This document shows positions 12,934 to 25,557 of a DNA stretch of 64,000 nt, piece by piece. Source of the stretch: Diadema setosum (Eukaryota; Echinodermata; Echinoidea; Diadematoida; Diadematidae); the NCBI GenBank assembly GCA_033980235.1, contig CM067062.1, forward strand, positions 19,955,203 through 20,019,202, read 5' to 3'. Every line of letters starts with the position of its first letter. The first letter of the stretch is position 1. A model generated the notes under the pieces. It saw only the letters and a list, made by a program, of their open reading frames with translations. It searched no databases and was not told the origin of the DNA. A program made the translations under genes and the position numbers.

Positions 12934-13598
12934 AAGGCTCGTTGATTAAACTTCATTTCAAGTGATTTTTTTTTTTTGCTCCATGTATGATGATGCTCTG
13001 TTTCTTTCTGAAAGGCTCAACTTCACCTCTGTTACTAGCTGTGTATCATGTGTCTCTTTATTTTGTCACTCAATCACACAGAAAATGCTTGTGCAACTTA
13101 TTTGCACCATTCTCAGAGCTCCCTGTAATTTCTTGCTGCATGAATATGTGAGTGAAAATTACAATTGCTGGCATGAAATATTGGAAGTATAGAATATATG
13201 ACTTGGACAAGCAAAATGTGTCTATGCATTATTGGATTGGAAAAACATGATTTGATTTTAACTCCAGATATAATCATAATTTTTACCCGAAATACATTTC
13301 TGATCATCCGGTAAATTTCATTCAGTGAGTGTCAGAATGATATTTTGAAATCCATTCCAACCCATACAAATCAAATTGCACACCTACCGAACCTGTGCTC
13401 CATGAAGATTTAATGTCCTGACCTGAAAGAAATGGCAATGATTTTTTCCTCATTGTGTATATTCAGTTTGTGTGATGTAAATGTACTTTCCTTGGTTCAA
13501 GTCAATATGGCATATGCAACATGTAGTTCGAGTTAAATTTTTGAACCTGTAAACTTGTCCCATCTAGCAGCTACTATTGTATGTATATGAATGTCATG

Positions 13599-13758
13599 CA
13601 GTGGCAGATCCAGGGGGGAGCACACCAGGAGTGCCCCCTTAATTTGTTTTTTGTTAAAACAAAAGAAATAAAAAGAAAAAAATGGGGGGGGGGGGGTTGT
13701 GCCCTCCCTTTTAATTTTGTAAAGGCGCCCCCTCACGGAATTCCTGGATCCGCCCCTG
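13599..13758. mobile_element. hAT-like MITE (CAGTGGCAGATCCAGG ends)
   Basis: A 160-bp element with terminal inverted repeats: left CAGTGGCAGATCCAGG, right CCTGGATCCGCCCCTG. The end pattern is common among hAT MITEs in invertebrates. GTCATG abuts both ends (13593-13598 and 13759-13764), which would be the remains of an 8-bp target duplication. It contains a long G run. Confidence 0.7.
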
Positions 13759-14510
13759 GTCATGGAGGCACCAATATGCATGTACTTGCCCTCTATTGCA
13801 TCTCTGTATGTGGCGACGATTTAACTTGATTGATGTGATGACTTGGCATGTAGTAAAACAGGATGAAATCGGAGTACCCGATTCATATGCTTTGTAAACA
13901 CCAGCACTTACGTTATCAGTAAAATTAACATGCACTTAGGTCACAGGGATTGGGAAATAAAAGGCATAAGCTGAGAACTTTATTTTACACAATTTTTGTG
14001 CAACTGCACAGTTCTTTTATTGTTGAATCAGTTGTTGTTGTTGTTTTTTTTTTTTTAACAGTCATTGTTGCTAGTGTTTGACAGGAATCTATGACACTGG
14101 TTTGTGTGTGTTTGTGTGTGTGTGTGTGAGGTGGAGGGCAGATTCTAGTTCCTTGCCTGTTTTATATAAAGAGCAACACAATCTTACAGTCATTGTGTGT
14201 GCATTTGTTTGTGTGTGTATAATATATGCATGAGTGTGAAGTAACATAAATACAGTTCAGTACAATGTACTTTGCATGGAGGTACAAGTAACGCCATGAT
14301 CAAGCCAGAGCAGAGTCAAGGGAGACGAAAACCTGTGTGTCATTTAGGTCCTACTTGGTTGAACAGATACACACATACAGAGCTCACGCACATGCTCAAA
14401 CAGTTCTCTTGTCTTTGTATCTGTAAAATGAAGGGTCACCACACTTACCATCGAGGCAACTCATTGATGATTCATACAACGGCTTTAATGGATGCTCTGT
14501 CTGATCAAAT

Positions 14511-14828
14511 ACCAACGCCGAATAAAAATAACCGATTGCTAATTTTATAATTATGCTCTCAAAGTTGTCAAGATGCTGTTCTCGTAACGTTCGCAGATTC
14601 GACATATTGTTGATCAAAAGGTGACTAGTTTATCTTTCAATGACTTATTATTATTATTTTTTTTTTTTTGTATCGTTGGTAACAGCATGCATAGTACATA
14701 GGCCTACAGGCGCGGCATTATAATTCTGCGCAATTGCGCTGTTAAGACGCGCCTACGTCACAGCACACTAGTACAGAAAATTGCGCCTACGTCACAATAT
14801 GAAATAAGAGATGTTGAATTGTGACGTC
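14511..14828 (+). repeat. Diverged duplicate, copy 1
   Basis: Matches 16411-16725 in the same orientation and order: AACGCCGAAT, CTCAAAGTTG, TTGTTCTCGTA-like, GATTCGAC, a TTATTATTATT plus T run, TTGTATCG-TGGTAACA, and finally ACGTCACAAT...ATTGTGACGT, a small inverted repeat. The distance between copies is about 1.9 kb. It may be two insertions of one element or a segmental duplication. Confidence 0.7.
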
Positions 14829-15973
14829 TTCCCAACGATGTAGTAAGGCATCAAGTTACCTGGCAACGCGCATCATCTCCGAGTTACTTGGTAGGAAGCG
14901 CATTTCGATGGGGGCACAAAGAGGATCTTTGATTACACTTTATTACAAAATCTCTTATCGTGGGGGCATGTGATATTATGTTTGATATGGATGCGCGCAT
15001 GGAATCAAACTACAAATATCAGATGAGATGAATACCAACCGAGCAATAAGCCGCACGTGAGTTGATTCAACCAATAAATTTTGATAGTTTCGATATTATA
15101 CGCTGTCGTAACAGTGTCAGAATTTTCAGTATAATAGTGTGCATCATTGACGATCAATGGATTTGCAATGAGCCCCTAATGAAACGATAATTTTTACCAA
15201 AAGGTCCTACAACGAACAGAAACTCAGTTTGAATATTTTCGGTTTTCGCAATTATTGTGAAAACTAAACATGTTCAAGTAGTGAAGTCAGAGAAGAAGAA
15301 AACCATGAGGAAGTTTTGCCGCTTGATCACACGTAAAATTCAGTATTAGCAATATTACACACACACACACACACAATATATATATGCATAATACTCAATC
15401 CAAAATTCAACAAGTAGTGCATTGTTTTCTCACTTAATGTATCATATCTTGTACAGCACGTAATGATGTTACGGCGGAATAATGATATGCAAAGCAGTAT
15501 AAACGCAGTCACATTGTTCAACTTGTGTACATTTCCTTTAAACATCAAAGTATGTTATACATAATTCCACTCATTTCCGTGTTAGAATATTCCTCATATT
15601 ATAATCACCGAAATTGAGTATAACGTAGAATGCATGTAATATATCTCAAATTGAATAGGCCTAAATGCATTTTTAACTATTAGGTTGTTTTTGTTTCAAC
15701 ACATTTACGAAAGAAATGAACCTAAAATCAATTAAATGTTTTCACAGGTGCGAAATTCCAACTAATTGAGACCCCTGTCTGTTTTGTGCGTTTGGCGTTG
15801 GGTGTATTGAATTTAAAGTGTTTGACAGTAATTACCAACGCGTTACATTACATCAATCTCTTGCGTAAAATTAACTTAGTTTTACGTCGCTCTTGAACTT
15901 TATCACAGGTATTAAGTGATGTGAGAGTTTGTAATATCACCATGCATCATGTATCACAATTCCATGGGGAAGG
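14829..15973. other. Spacer with no recognised gene
   Basis: AT-rich DNA with a short CA run at about 15357-15375. Nothing else could be supported. Confidence 0.5.
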
Positions 15974-16171
15974 GTGACTATCAGTTGCTATCCGATGAGG
16001 GTACACCGGCGAGAGCATTTTCACAAAGTGATGGGATTCGGCAGTGTGATTCCACCTGGGCTCTTGACGAAATTTCGAGGAAAGGGGCGACCCATCACTA
16101 TACTTAGTGATTTCTTAAAGGAATTTGAGGAGGCGATCGCTGGACTAAGTTTGACTGAAACTGAAGGCTAA
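15974..16171 (+). CDS. Orphan small ORF or possible 3' exon, unknown function
   Basis: An open frame of 65 codons ending TAA-distal at TAA/TGA-free sequence until a stop at 16169-16171. Its residue composition looks more protein-like than that of neighbouring ORFs, with the block GSVIPPGLLTKFRGKGRP followed by an acidic amphipathic stretch ILSDFLKEFEEAIAGL. An AATAAA hexamer lies about 82 bases after the stop (16253-16258), which fits a terminal exon. It lies between two related repeat copies (14511-14828 and 16411-16725), so it may belong to a mobile or duplicated unit. I do not recognise the family and upstream exons were not found. It may also be chance. Confidence 0.25.
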   Translation: MTISCYPMRVHRREHFHKVMGFGSVIPPGLLTKFRGKGRPITILSDFLKEFEEAIAGLSLTETEG

Positions 16172-16410
16172 GCTATAGGTATTCATAGATCATTAATTGG
16201 TGGGACCGCGGCAAGGGATGGGATTTTGTGCTCACCTTTATGTCGAACATGCAATAAAAGAAAGTGACGCTCAGGTAGGATGCACTTGGCATGTGCTTTA
16301 GACATAAGTTGACATCTTTAACAACCATCTGTGCAGGATGATGAGACGCCGATGGATTCCAGGCAGCCCCCTGATGATGTGTACAATAGTTTAGGGTCTA
16401 AACACATAAG

Positions 16411-16725
16411 AACGCCGAATCAAGATGACTGATTGTTATAGTAAATTATAATAAGTATTCTCAAAGTTGCCAAAGTTTTGTTCTCGTACGTCTTGAAGAT
16501 TCGACTGACTGTTTTGTGTGTTGATTCATTTATATAGGTGACTCAATGTCCTTTTTGTATCTTCATTATTATTATTTTTTTTTTTGTATCGATGGTAACA
16601 ATGATTAGACGCATTGATGGCAATATGCGCCGTTGAGATGCGTCTATATACGTCACAGTGGTGCAGATAATTCAGTGCGCCTATACGTCACAATGTGAAG
16701 TAAGCGTTATTGTATTGTGACGTGT
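16411..16725 (+). repeat. Diverged duplicate, copy 2
   Basis: Partner of 14511-14828, with the same motif order including the TATCG-TGGTAACA block and the closing ACGTCACAAT...ATTGTGACGT inverted repeat. Identity is moderate by eye, with scattered small indels. Confidence 0.7.
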
Positions 16726-16958
16726 ACAATATACAGGCTGTACTACAATAAGAGGGAGAATTATTACTCAGCGATACTTTAGGTATGTTGCACTTAATGT
16801 GCCAGTGATATATTCCTCAATGTTAATGATGTGCTTTCTGTGACTTTTGTAGCATTTTGCAATTTTATAAACAGAGAGTTGGAAAGGTTTTCGCCTCGAC
16901 ATCTGCTCTGGCGACAATTATTGCTCACATGAAATATCTGCACGCTAAACAACCCCCC

Positions 16959-16991
<33 letters not shown>

Positions 16992-17091
16992 CAACAACAA
17001 CCAAACAAACAACCTTATCCATAACATAACCCTTATCCCAATCCTAATCCTCACATCAAACTAAACCTAAAACCCTATCACAACCCTAACC

Positions 17092-17507
17092 TTACAGGGA
17101 CTGTCAGGTACTGTAGTGAGGTGGGGATTCATGTTTTGAACATTCCTAAGTGAGATAGTGAGAAACCTCTTATGAAATATGAAAGAGCATGTAACTTTAA
17201 GAAGGATTCAACGTTTATTTGATGAAAATTGGTTTTCAAATGGCTGAGATATCCAAAAAAGTGATAATAATAAAAGGCGACAGGGTATAATGGACACGCC
17301 TTTTATTAGGATCTTTTTGTTTCATCTTGTTTTTGGATATCTCAGCCATTTCCAAACCGATTTTCATCAAATAAACTTTTGATACCCCTTAGAATTGCAT
17401 GCTCTTTGACATATCTCATAGAGTGGTTTCTGAATATCTCGCAAAACATTAAACACAATGTTAAAAGCTAAATCCTCACCTCAACCAGAACTGTACACAC
17501 CCTTTAA
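17092..17507. mobile_element. Fold-back MITE with about 190-bp inverted arms, TTAA type
   Basis: The left arm includes TTTATTTGATGAAAATTGG and GGCTGAGATATCC. The right arm carries the complements GGATATCTCAGCC and CCGATTTTCATCAAATAAA. The similarity continues outward to the GAGGTGGGGATT / AATCCTCACCTC blocks and the terminal AGGGACTGT / ACACCCTTTAA. The TTAA at the right boundary suggests a Kolobok-type or other TTAA-targeting family; the left TTAA has decayed. Confidence 0.7.
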
Positions 17508-18929
17508 ACCTAAGTCCGAGGAGAAATAAGACCGGAAAGGAGCAACTGTCGCAGAAGCAAATGTTGTGTCACCACATTTTAAATCCGAACACTAATACAT
17601 GTACATTACATATATCTTGTTTCCCAGCATGTTGACAAATAATTTCGAGAGGTATTTTTCGCAGTAGCAGTGATTCTTAGTTTGCACATTCCTATCTCAA
17701 CGCTTTATGACGCTATAAGACTGTGTAACTACTTCCAGCACTAACAGACGAGTTAGATTGGTAGCGATTTGATGATTCTGTCACAATCCATACTCTGCCC
17801 CGTCGCACTTTCGAACCTTCTGGTTATACTCGATCGTGGCAAGGATCGTGGCGGCATCACCATGGACCCATGGACCCTGCCAAGGTAGGTCCCATGATGG
17901 ACCTAAAGGAGGTTCGAAAGATGGAAAATGTGGAGATGAAATCACCACAGCCTAATTTTCACCTTTTTTAAATCTCATATTCGATGCCGCCACTCAAAAA
18001 TATTTGAAGTATATAGGCCTAGTTAATGCGCCAAAGCATGGCTCTTCCCAATCGATAGGAAGAAAATTGATTCACGTCTCATTGCATAACGACCTTTTAC
18101 TCTCTAGCACGTATGCTCTAGTTATAAAGGAAGATAATAATTATGTCTTTATGAGGGTACTTTTTCTTCATCCCTATCATGTAGGCCCTACTCATAAAAG
18201 ACGAGCGGTATAGACACTGGTAAGAAACGGAGATGCGCGACTATAGGAACTGCGCAAATGCTGCTGAAATCAAAAGAAAAAAAAATCAAAATTTCTCGAC
18301 TGTCACATCGATCTGGGCATCAATCTGACATATCAAAACTACATGTATATATATCCGAAGACACCATATCAGTTTTACTTGTCGGAAATAATCGGAAAAG
18401 TGATTAAATCGGCTTTATAGGAGGGTACAATACAAGTGTATTTCAAACACTTTCACAGCATAGAGTTCAGATTTACACTTTCTCATATTTTTGGACGAGA
18501 CTGACCTTTGTTTCATGCTGTATCATATATGTGAAGTGTCATAACTGCATTAATATAAAAGCAAAATATACCCGATACCTGATCTATATTTGAAATAAAC
18601 GTATCTTCATGTTGATCGCGTAATCAAAATTTGGTGGCATCGAACCCTGATCATAAATGCACCCGTGGAATTAATTTATGCATCCATAGAAAACTGACAA
18701 TCGTGACCAGTTTTACCAGGAACCCCTGAAGCCATCTCTTCCTTGAGTCTTCGTGGTAATCACACACCTCCTTGCCTGCTTTAGCCACACTTTTCTTTTC
18801 TTTTCTTTTCGTCCCCCCCCCCCCTTTTTTTTTTCAACTGTTGTCTGTACTCAGTAATCGAGGTCCAGAGAATGAGAATTTCAGGGCTGTGGTCCGGAAG
18901 TACGTCCACTGGACACTAGCAACCCGTAC
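17508..18929. other. Left flank of transposon copy 1
   Basis: No gene was recognised. A short pyrimidine tract and C/T runs occur at about 18790-18835. The last nine bases (18921-18929, AACCCGTAC) are the left target-site duplication of the adjacent transposon. Confidence 0.5.
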
Positions 18930-19220
18930 GCGATTTTTTTTTCCGTAACCCTAACGCGTCGAAATTGCCAATTGTGTCACTTGAGCAAAGACTATCGGTG
19001 TACTTGGCTGGTTTTGTACGCATGCGCTTGGACTTCTCACTGTACAGTATGTACACATATACCAGTGGCATGGTCGTCTGCTAACACAGAATCAGATTCG
19101 AATGTGAATGGCACACCCTTCAAACATAACAACGGGTTTGTGTGTATGTGTGTGTGTGTGTGTGTGTGCGTGTGTGTGTATGTGTGTGTGCGTATGTGTG
19201 TGTGTGTGTGTGTGTGTGTT
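18930..19220 (+). repeat. Terminal inverted repeat, left end of transposon copy 1
   Basis: Pairs with 26871-27116. The outer 47 bp are identical. Inside, blocks such as CACTTGAGCAAAGACTATC, ATGGTCGTCTGCTAAC, CAGAATCAGATT and CATAACAACGG match with small indels, ending in a TG microsatellite in both. The outer part contains CCGTAACCCTAACGCG, which includes a telomere-like CCCTAA. Confidence 0.9.
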
Positions 19221-20014
19221 TAAAAAAGAAGGTGATTCAGCAGCACAAGTGTGTGCGTATAAGGCAGATATGGATTGGCTTGAAGTTACTAAGTAATCAG
19301 AAAGCCTTTTCTGAGATATTCATGCAGAATTCTATGTCAAGTAATACGCTACGCATGGTATAATGTGTATAATATAGGCCTATATATATTGTACTGTGTG
19401 TAAGAAAAATATGATGTAGAAGCACAAGAGATAAGAATTCAGCTGCTTATTTTTGTTCAAATTAATTTCATTGTAAACATGGGCCTGAAATATCGATGAA
19501 ATTCTAATGAAGAATATCATTTCTGTATTATTCTGTTCGCACTGCAAGTATACACTCAACAGTAACACGTTCTCATTAATCGAAGTTCCAGAGGAAAATG
19601 AGAAGTGAGGACACAAGTCGTACATGGTAAGTTGGAGCTTTATTCGAAGACGTTTCACATGAGCAAACCATTCAGCAAGCATATCATTTTACAAAACTCA
19701 GCACTCAGTATATCGTGTACAACATAAGCAGGGAGGTGACTCACCTTGCTGGTATTAATTCTCTCACCTCCCTGGTACACGGGAGGGTGCCTTTTTCAAT
19801 CAAAGTTACAAATCACTGGTCACTTTCACTGACAGCGATCACTTGTGTTCAGATTATTTATGGGCTGCCTTACGCGGCAGTGGAGTGAGCGTCAGGTGGT
19901 GTCCGTTGACAAGCCACGAATGATTTTTTTTTTTTTTTTTGGGGGGGGGGGGGGTAGGATAATAGTGCTGCTTGATATAATGATGTGTACATAGGCCGTG
20001 AGGTAAAAGAAATT

Positions 20015-20050
20015 TCATTTCAATTCAATTCAATTCGATTTTATTGTCCG
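20015..20050 (-). mobile_element. 3' tail of a non-LTR retroelement inside transposon copy 1
   Basis: On the minus strand the sequence reads GGACAATAAAATCG followed by tandem AATTG pentamers. An AATAAA signal followed by a short (GAATT)n tail is typical of LINE 3' ends in marine invertebrates. How far the retroelement extends (toward about 21.3 kb) is not clear and no reverse transcriptase frame was recognised. Confidence 0.4.
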
Positions 20051-21575
20051 TTTCTGGAAATTTGTTTTGCTAGCATGCACACAAGTTACATCGATACATA
20101 CAATATATACAGAGCACACGTTTAACATGGATACATAGACATGATAAAAACACAAGAGATATACAGCAATACTATGTCAATGTCATTGTCAGAAATATAT
20201 GACATTAAAGAAAAATTAATCTGTATAAATCAACGTTGTGTTGGGTGTGGTGTGCATTAACATACACAAGTGTGTAAATATGTATCAGATTTATAATAAC
20301 TATATAAAACTTTTAAACATACATCTTTACGTCTAAATAAGTGATTGTATTATATCTCGAAGGCTATTTACGTGCGTGTGTGTGCGTGTATATGTGTATA
20401 CGTGTGTGAACGTACAAAAATGTAAGTCTATGTTTTTTGACAAAACCGTATAAATTACATCCATACGATTGTTCTTTTTTTTTTTTACAACAGCTGAGAT
20501 AATAGTAATTTGCTAGTCAACTGTTAGGATGGCGTTAACAGCTATCTGTGAAGGGTTAGTGTATAGGATCGCATTTGTATAACATAAAAAATCTACGGTT
20601 TAAAGATGTTAAAAGCAATGACAGTATTCAATGAAACATTGTGTCAACATCCATGTGACGTTTACATGCATGGTTAGTCCAGCGTGGCACGACATAACTA
20701 CGTGCATGTATAAGGTTGAGCCAACATTGGTTCGAAACCAAGATGTTGACTCCACTAGGAATTAATCACCTACACAGTGTTCAAAAATTCATTCTGCCCC
20801 CCCCCCCCCCGCAGAAAAGTGGTGTTTTGATGTGCTCGTCACTTAATTTATGAAGAGTATTTTGATAATTTTCTCCTTCGTAGGCATTTGTAAAGATATT
20901 GAGAAATTTATTTGAAATGTATTTTCCATGATGTTTTGATGAAGTAATAGAACTGATGTCACAGAGGTTATTTATAAAATATTTGGAGTGATTACTAAAG
21001 AGGATGAATTTAATACAAACATGTATTTTAAAGGTCCTGTTTACCGTTGAGAACAGTGATTTAAAAAGTAATGTTCAAGATAACACTTTTGATGCATGTG
21101 TAGGTCATTCCACATCCCACCATATAAAACGTTTTCAAGAAAGCATGAAATATAAGGAGAGATCACTATTTTTCTTACTAAACCATAACTGTAGACGGTT
21201 TAATCTGGAAACATTTTTATTATAACTATTGTACACATTTTGTATATCTAAAAATACATAACATCGATGATAATGGTTCAAATATTTACATTGGTTGTTT
21301 CTATCCCTAACGCACATTTAAGAACTACTTTGAAGCACCAATGCTGGGTTTTTGTTTCATATGCAAAAGGTAAATGATGCCTTTACGTAAGAGTATGAAA
21401 TTTTGCGTACATGTACTTTCTTTTCTATTCTCTTGTATAGGAAGTCGCTGGAAACGTCATAGATTGCCTGATTTTCTTGATCGATTATACTTTGTTGAAA
21501 ATTAGAATGATACCTTTCTTAAGAAAGTTTTCCTCAATCTTTAACCAATAATATTTTCTTATTTGCCACTTGAGG

Positions 21576-21606
<31 letters not shown>

Positions 21607-21979
21607 AGTTATCTTTAGTTTGGACTTCCCCTTACTTTAGGTTTCAAATACAGACCTGTAAATTCATCTATTTCAACGTTTGACGTTGTATCTCAGATCA
21701 GCAAAAGTTGTCGATTTCTACAGCCTGGATGCATTAGGATGCGTGCAGAAAATGCACAGAAATTGGTTAGGAAAGACATATATCACTAATACTAAAGTAG
21801 TCATATGAACGGTTGAATTGGCAGAAAGGGATGGAACAAACTTTATGAACATCCCAGCTAGCAGACGGAGGTCAAAAAGACGTCTCAATTTGGTCGCAAC
21901 TACATGGTCAAAGTTGTCGCAAGTCTGAAAATGACCAGAAAATGACGTGATTTCAACGTCTCTTTGAAACGAATTTATC

Positions 21980-23960
21980 ACGTCATGTTATGGACCTCTT
22001 GATGTGTTATGTCAGTTTTGCGACGTATTTATTACCTAATATTGGTGACATATTGATGACGTAAAATTAACGTCAATTTTGCGACGTAATTTTTACGTCA
22101 TAAACACGTATTAATGACGCAATCTACGTTGGTTTGCAACGTATTCATAGCGTTATTTAAATGACGTCTTAATACCATAATATATACTTTGTTTTACAAC
22201 GCATTTATGACGTCATATCAGTGACGTATTAACGTGAAATTTTCTTCAGTTTTGCGACGTATTTATGACGTCATATTAGCGACGAACTAAAGACGTAAAA
22301 TTCAAGTCAATTTTGTGACGTATTATTCATGTCGTATTTACGACGCATAAGTGAAGTAAAATTTACGTTGCTTTGCAATGCATTTCTCACGTCATATTAA
22401 TGACGTATTATAACGTGAAATTTAGGCTACATTGTTTTGGGACGTATTTATGACGTTATATTAGCGACATGTAAACGTTATGTTCCCGTCAGTTTTGCAA
22501 CGTCTTTGTGACGTCATATAATTAGGCCTACGAATTATAGTTTTATAGTTATATCAGTTTTTGGCAACGTGTTTATTACCGCATATTAATGACGTATCAT
22601 GACGTTAAATTTACGTTGATTTTGGATGTATTTATGACGTTATATTAACGACATGTGAACGTTATGTTCACGTCAGTTTTGTGACGTCTTTATGACGTCA
22701 TATAATTAGGCCTACAAATTATAGTTTTGTAGAGTTATATCAGCTTGTTTTGCAACGTATTTATCACGTCATATTAATGACGTATTATAGCGTGAAATTT
22801 AGGCTACATTGTTTTGGGACGTATTTATGACGTTATATTAGTGACATATGAACGTTATGTTCACGTCAGTTTTGCGACGTCCTTGTGACGTCATATAATT
22901 AGGCCTACGAATATAGAGTGTTATAGTTATATCAGTTTGCTTTGCAACGTGTTTAACGTTCAATTTACGTTGTTTTGCGACGTATCTATAACGTTGCATT
23001 AGCGACGTATTAACATTATGTCCACGTCAATTTTGCGACGTCTTTATGACGTCATTTCATTAGGCCTACGAATAGTTTTATAGAGTTATATTAGTTTGCT
23101 TTGCAACGTATTCATCACGTCATATTAATGACGCATTATAACGTTAAATTTACGTTGTTTTGCGACGTATTATGACGTTATATTAATGACATATGAACGT
23201 TATGTTCACGTCAGTTTTGCGACGTCTTCATGACGTCATATAATTAAGCCTACGAATTATAGTTTTGTAGAGTTATATCAGTTTGTTTTGCAACGTATTT
23301 ATCACGTCATATCAATGACGTATTATGACGTTAAATTTACGTTGTTTTGCGACATATTAACCAAGTTTTTCGACGTCTTTATAACGTCATATTATAATAA
23401 GGCCTATTAGACTTCAGAAAGGCGCAATAATTGTCGTTTGTTTAACGTTTATAAGCCAAGAAAGCAGACATCATTTAGGCGTCTTAAACTGACGCCAGAA
23501 AGTCGTATTTCTGCTCAAATGGATGACGTCTAAGAGACGACATATTTGTGACGTCTTTCTGACGTTTGGGTTGTTATACAAAGACGTCATAAAGACGTGT
23601 AAATTACTAATTTAAAGACGAGACTGACGTCAAAAAAATCTTTTAGACGAAAATAAACAAAGATACTGGACGTCATATTAACGTTTGAAACTGACGTCAA
23701 TATGTCGTATTTTTGCTCAAATGGAAGTTGTCCAAAAGACGTCATTGGTGGTTATATAAAAGTCTTCTTAATGACGTATAAATAATTCTAAAGACAAGAT
23801 GTACGTCAGAACGTCATGAGCACGTCGTTTACACGTCAATTCATGACTTTTTAACATATATTGGAAAAGAAAACAAGGAATACATCTGAAAGACGCCTTT
23901 TCTTCAAGAACAAGGGAAATGGACGTGATTTTGACGTCATTTTGAAGTCGTGGCCAGTTG
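21980..23960. repeat. ACGTCA-rich tandem array, copy 1
   Basis: About 2 kb in which GACGT/ACGTC recurs every 10-30 bases. Its central part is a degenerate tandem array: the marker ATTAGGCCTA (or close variant) occurs at 22521, 22705, 22898, 23059 and 23243, giving spacings of 184, 193, 161 and 184 bp. The perfect palindrome TGACGTCA occurs at least eight times, near 22208, 22266, 22509, 22693, 22886, 23047, 23231 and 23932. This is the consensus cAMP-response element bound by CREB/ATF proteins; binding here is inference. Confidence 0.85.
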
Positions 23961-24419
23961 GGTTATCAGTATTTCAGTTTAAGATCTAATATAGCGCTTG
24001 TGAGCACCTCAAGGTACAAATCATGATAAAAATCTAACCTACCCTACTCCTGCAAATGTCCTAAGCCTTATATCTACGTCTACCACCTAGTCATATATAG
24101 TTGCTAGCATTGTTGTATCACGTTTAAGGGGAAAAATTTGTACTGCTTTATGACATGGTTGCTAAACTAGGTCACAGCAGCTCAATCTTGAAATATATAA
24201 ATATGTGTTCATAAAACACGCTGAAGTTTGAATAACAAACATTTTTTTTTAACAATAGAGTGCACAATTTCTGACACTTTTATGATTATAACCAGAATGT
24301 TTACTTGTTCAGACGTGAACAACGACCAGCTGTGACCTCGCTTTCATTTTCTTTCAGAATAACTCTTGATTACGATTTTTACGTTAGCATACACGAAACT
24401 TTGCAAGTAACGATATACT

Positions 24420-24602
24420 GCACACCTACTACACCCACACAAACACATAAACACACAAACACACAACACACATTGCACGCACTCGCACATACACACAAAG
24501 ACACATACACAAAGTGCATGGAAGGTTTTCAGGCGCCCGCCGTCGAGTTTTCGGTGCAAAGAAAAGAAAAAACACACACACATACACACACACACACACA
24601 CA
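24420..24602. repeat. CA-rich microsatellite region, copy 1
   Basis: Two interrupted CA tracts separated by about 60 bases of other sequence. The His-Thr and Cys-Val ORFs here are artefacts. Confidence 0.9.
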
Positions 24603-25557
24603 TTGCAACATTGCTGATAGATTCCGTACTTTTGTCCAGGCTTGGTATGGAGCTATATAGGACACCATTATGATGGCTAACATCGTTTAAACGTACATCA
24701 GTTTCCTATAAATGCATATTATAAAAACGCGTAAGTAGCATCTGTGACTCTGCACAGATGCTTGATGTTCCAACTTAATGAAAAGACCTTAAATTTGGCT
24801 AATATCGGGTAGATTAATTTTCTTTTGGTTATCCTTCACCATTAGAATAAATGAAATTAATTTGTGCCAAATAACAACACATTATATAACGATCGTTTCA
24901 AATCGCTTCCACAAATGTGTATTACTCATAAACTCATGAACCCACCTGGAAATCTGATACCAGTTTATGCCAGGTGATTGTATCTATATCTAATATATCG
25001 ATCATGAAGTTTCATAAAAAATTACGAGTATAACAAGAACTCGAGTTTTGGAGCGCGCTCGGTAACCAGCTAACACGTGTGAATGCGGCTAGTGTTCTTA
25101 TAAACAAACAAACAAACAAACAAATCAGTGTTTTAATATTCAATCATTTATCTTCATCATTTCATTGAATCGACTTACAATAAGGATGCTAGGCCATGTG
25201 GGCATTGAAGGGAGGGATCGAGTAGGAATATATTGATAATCGCAATGCTTATTTAGACTGATGAAAATGATGAAGCTGAAAATATCTAAGAGATTTCGTG
25301 AAGTTGTTGATGGATTGGTGACATGAAAAAAAAAGTATTGATAAGTGCAATATGGTGGAGGAAGATTGCTTGTGGTAATTTGTATACGATGGTAATACGA
25401 GTAGCAATTATGGTGATGATGATGATGATAAGATGATATCCAGTTGTGAAATGATAGTAATGGTGTTTATGGTCGATCCCACAGAACTCTTTTCTGTGAT
25501 CGATCCCTCAGTTTTATAATCTAATTGAAGCAATAACGGTAGTGATGATTGCTTGAT

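Noticed and set aside
24305..24683. Cys-rich or His/Thr-rich small proteins in the transposon
   Set aside because: Frames are generated by CA/TG microsatellites; no domain, start context or splice signals.
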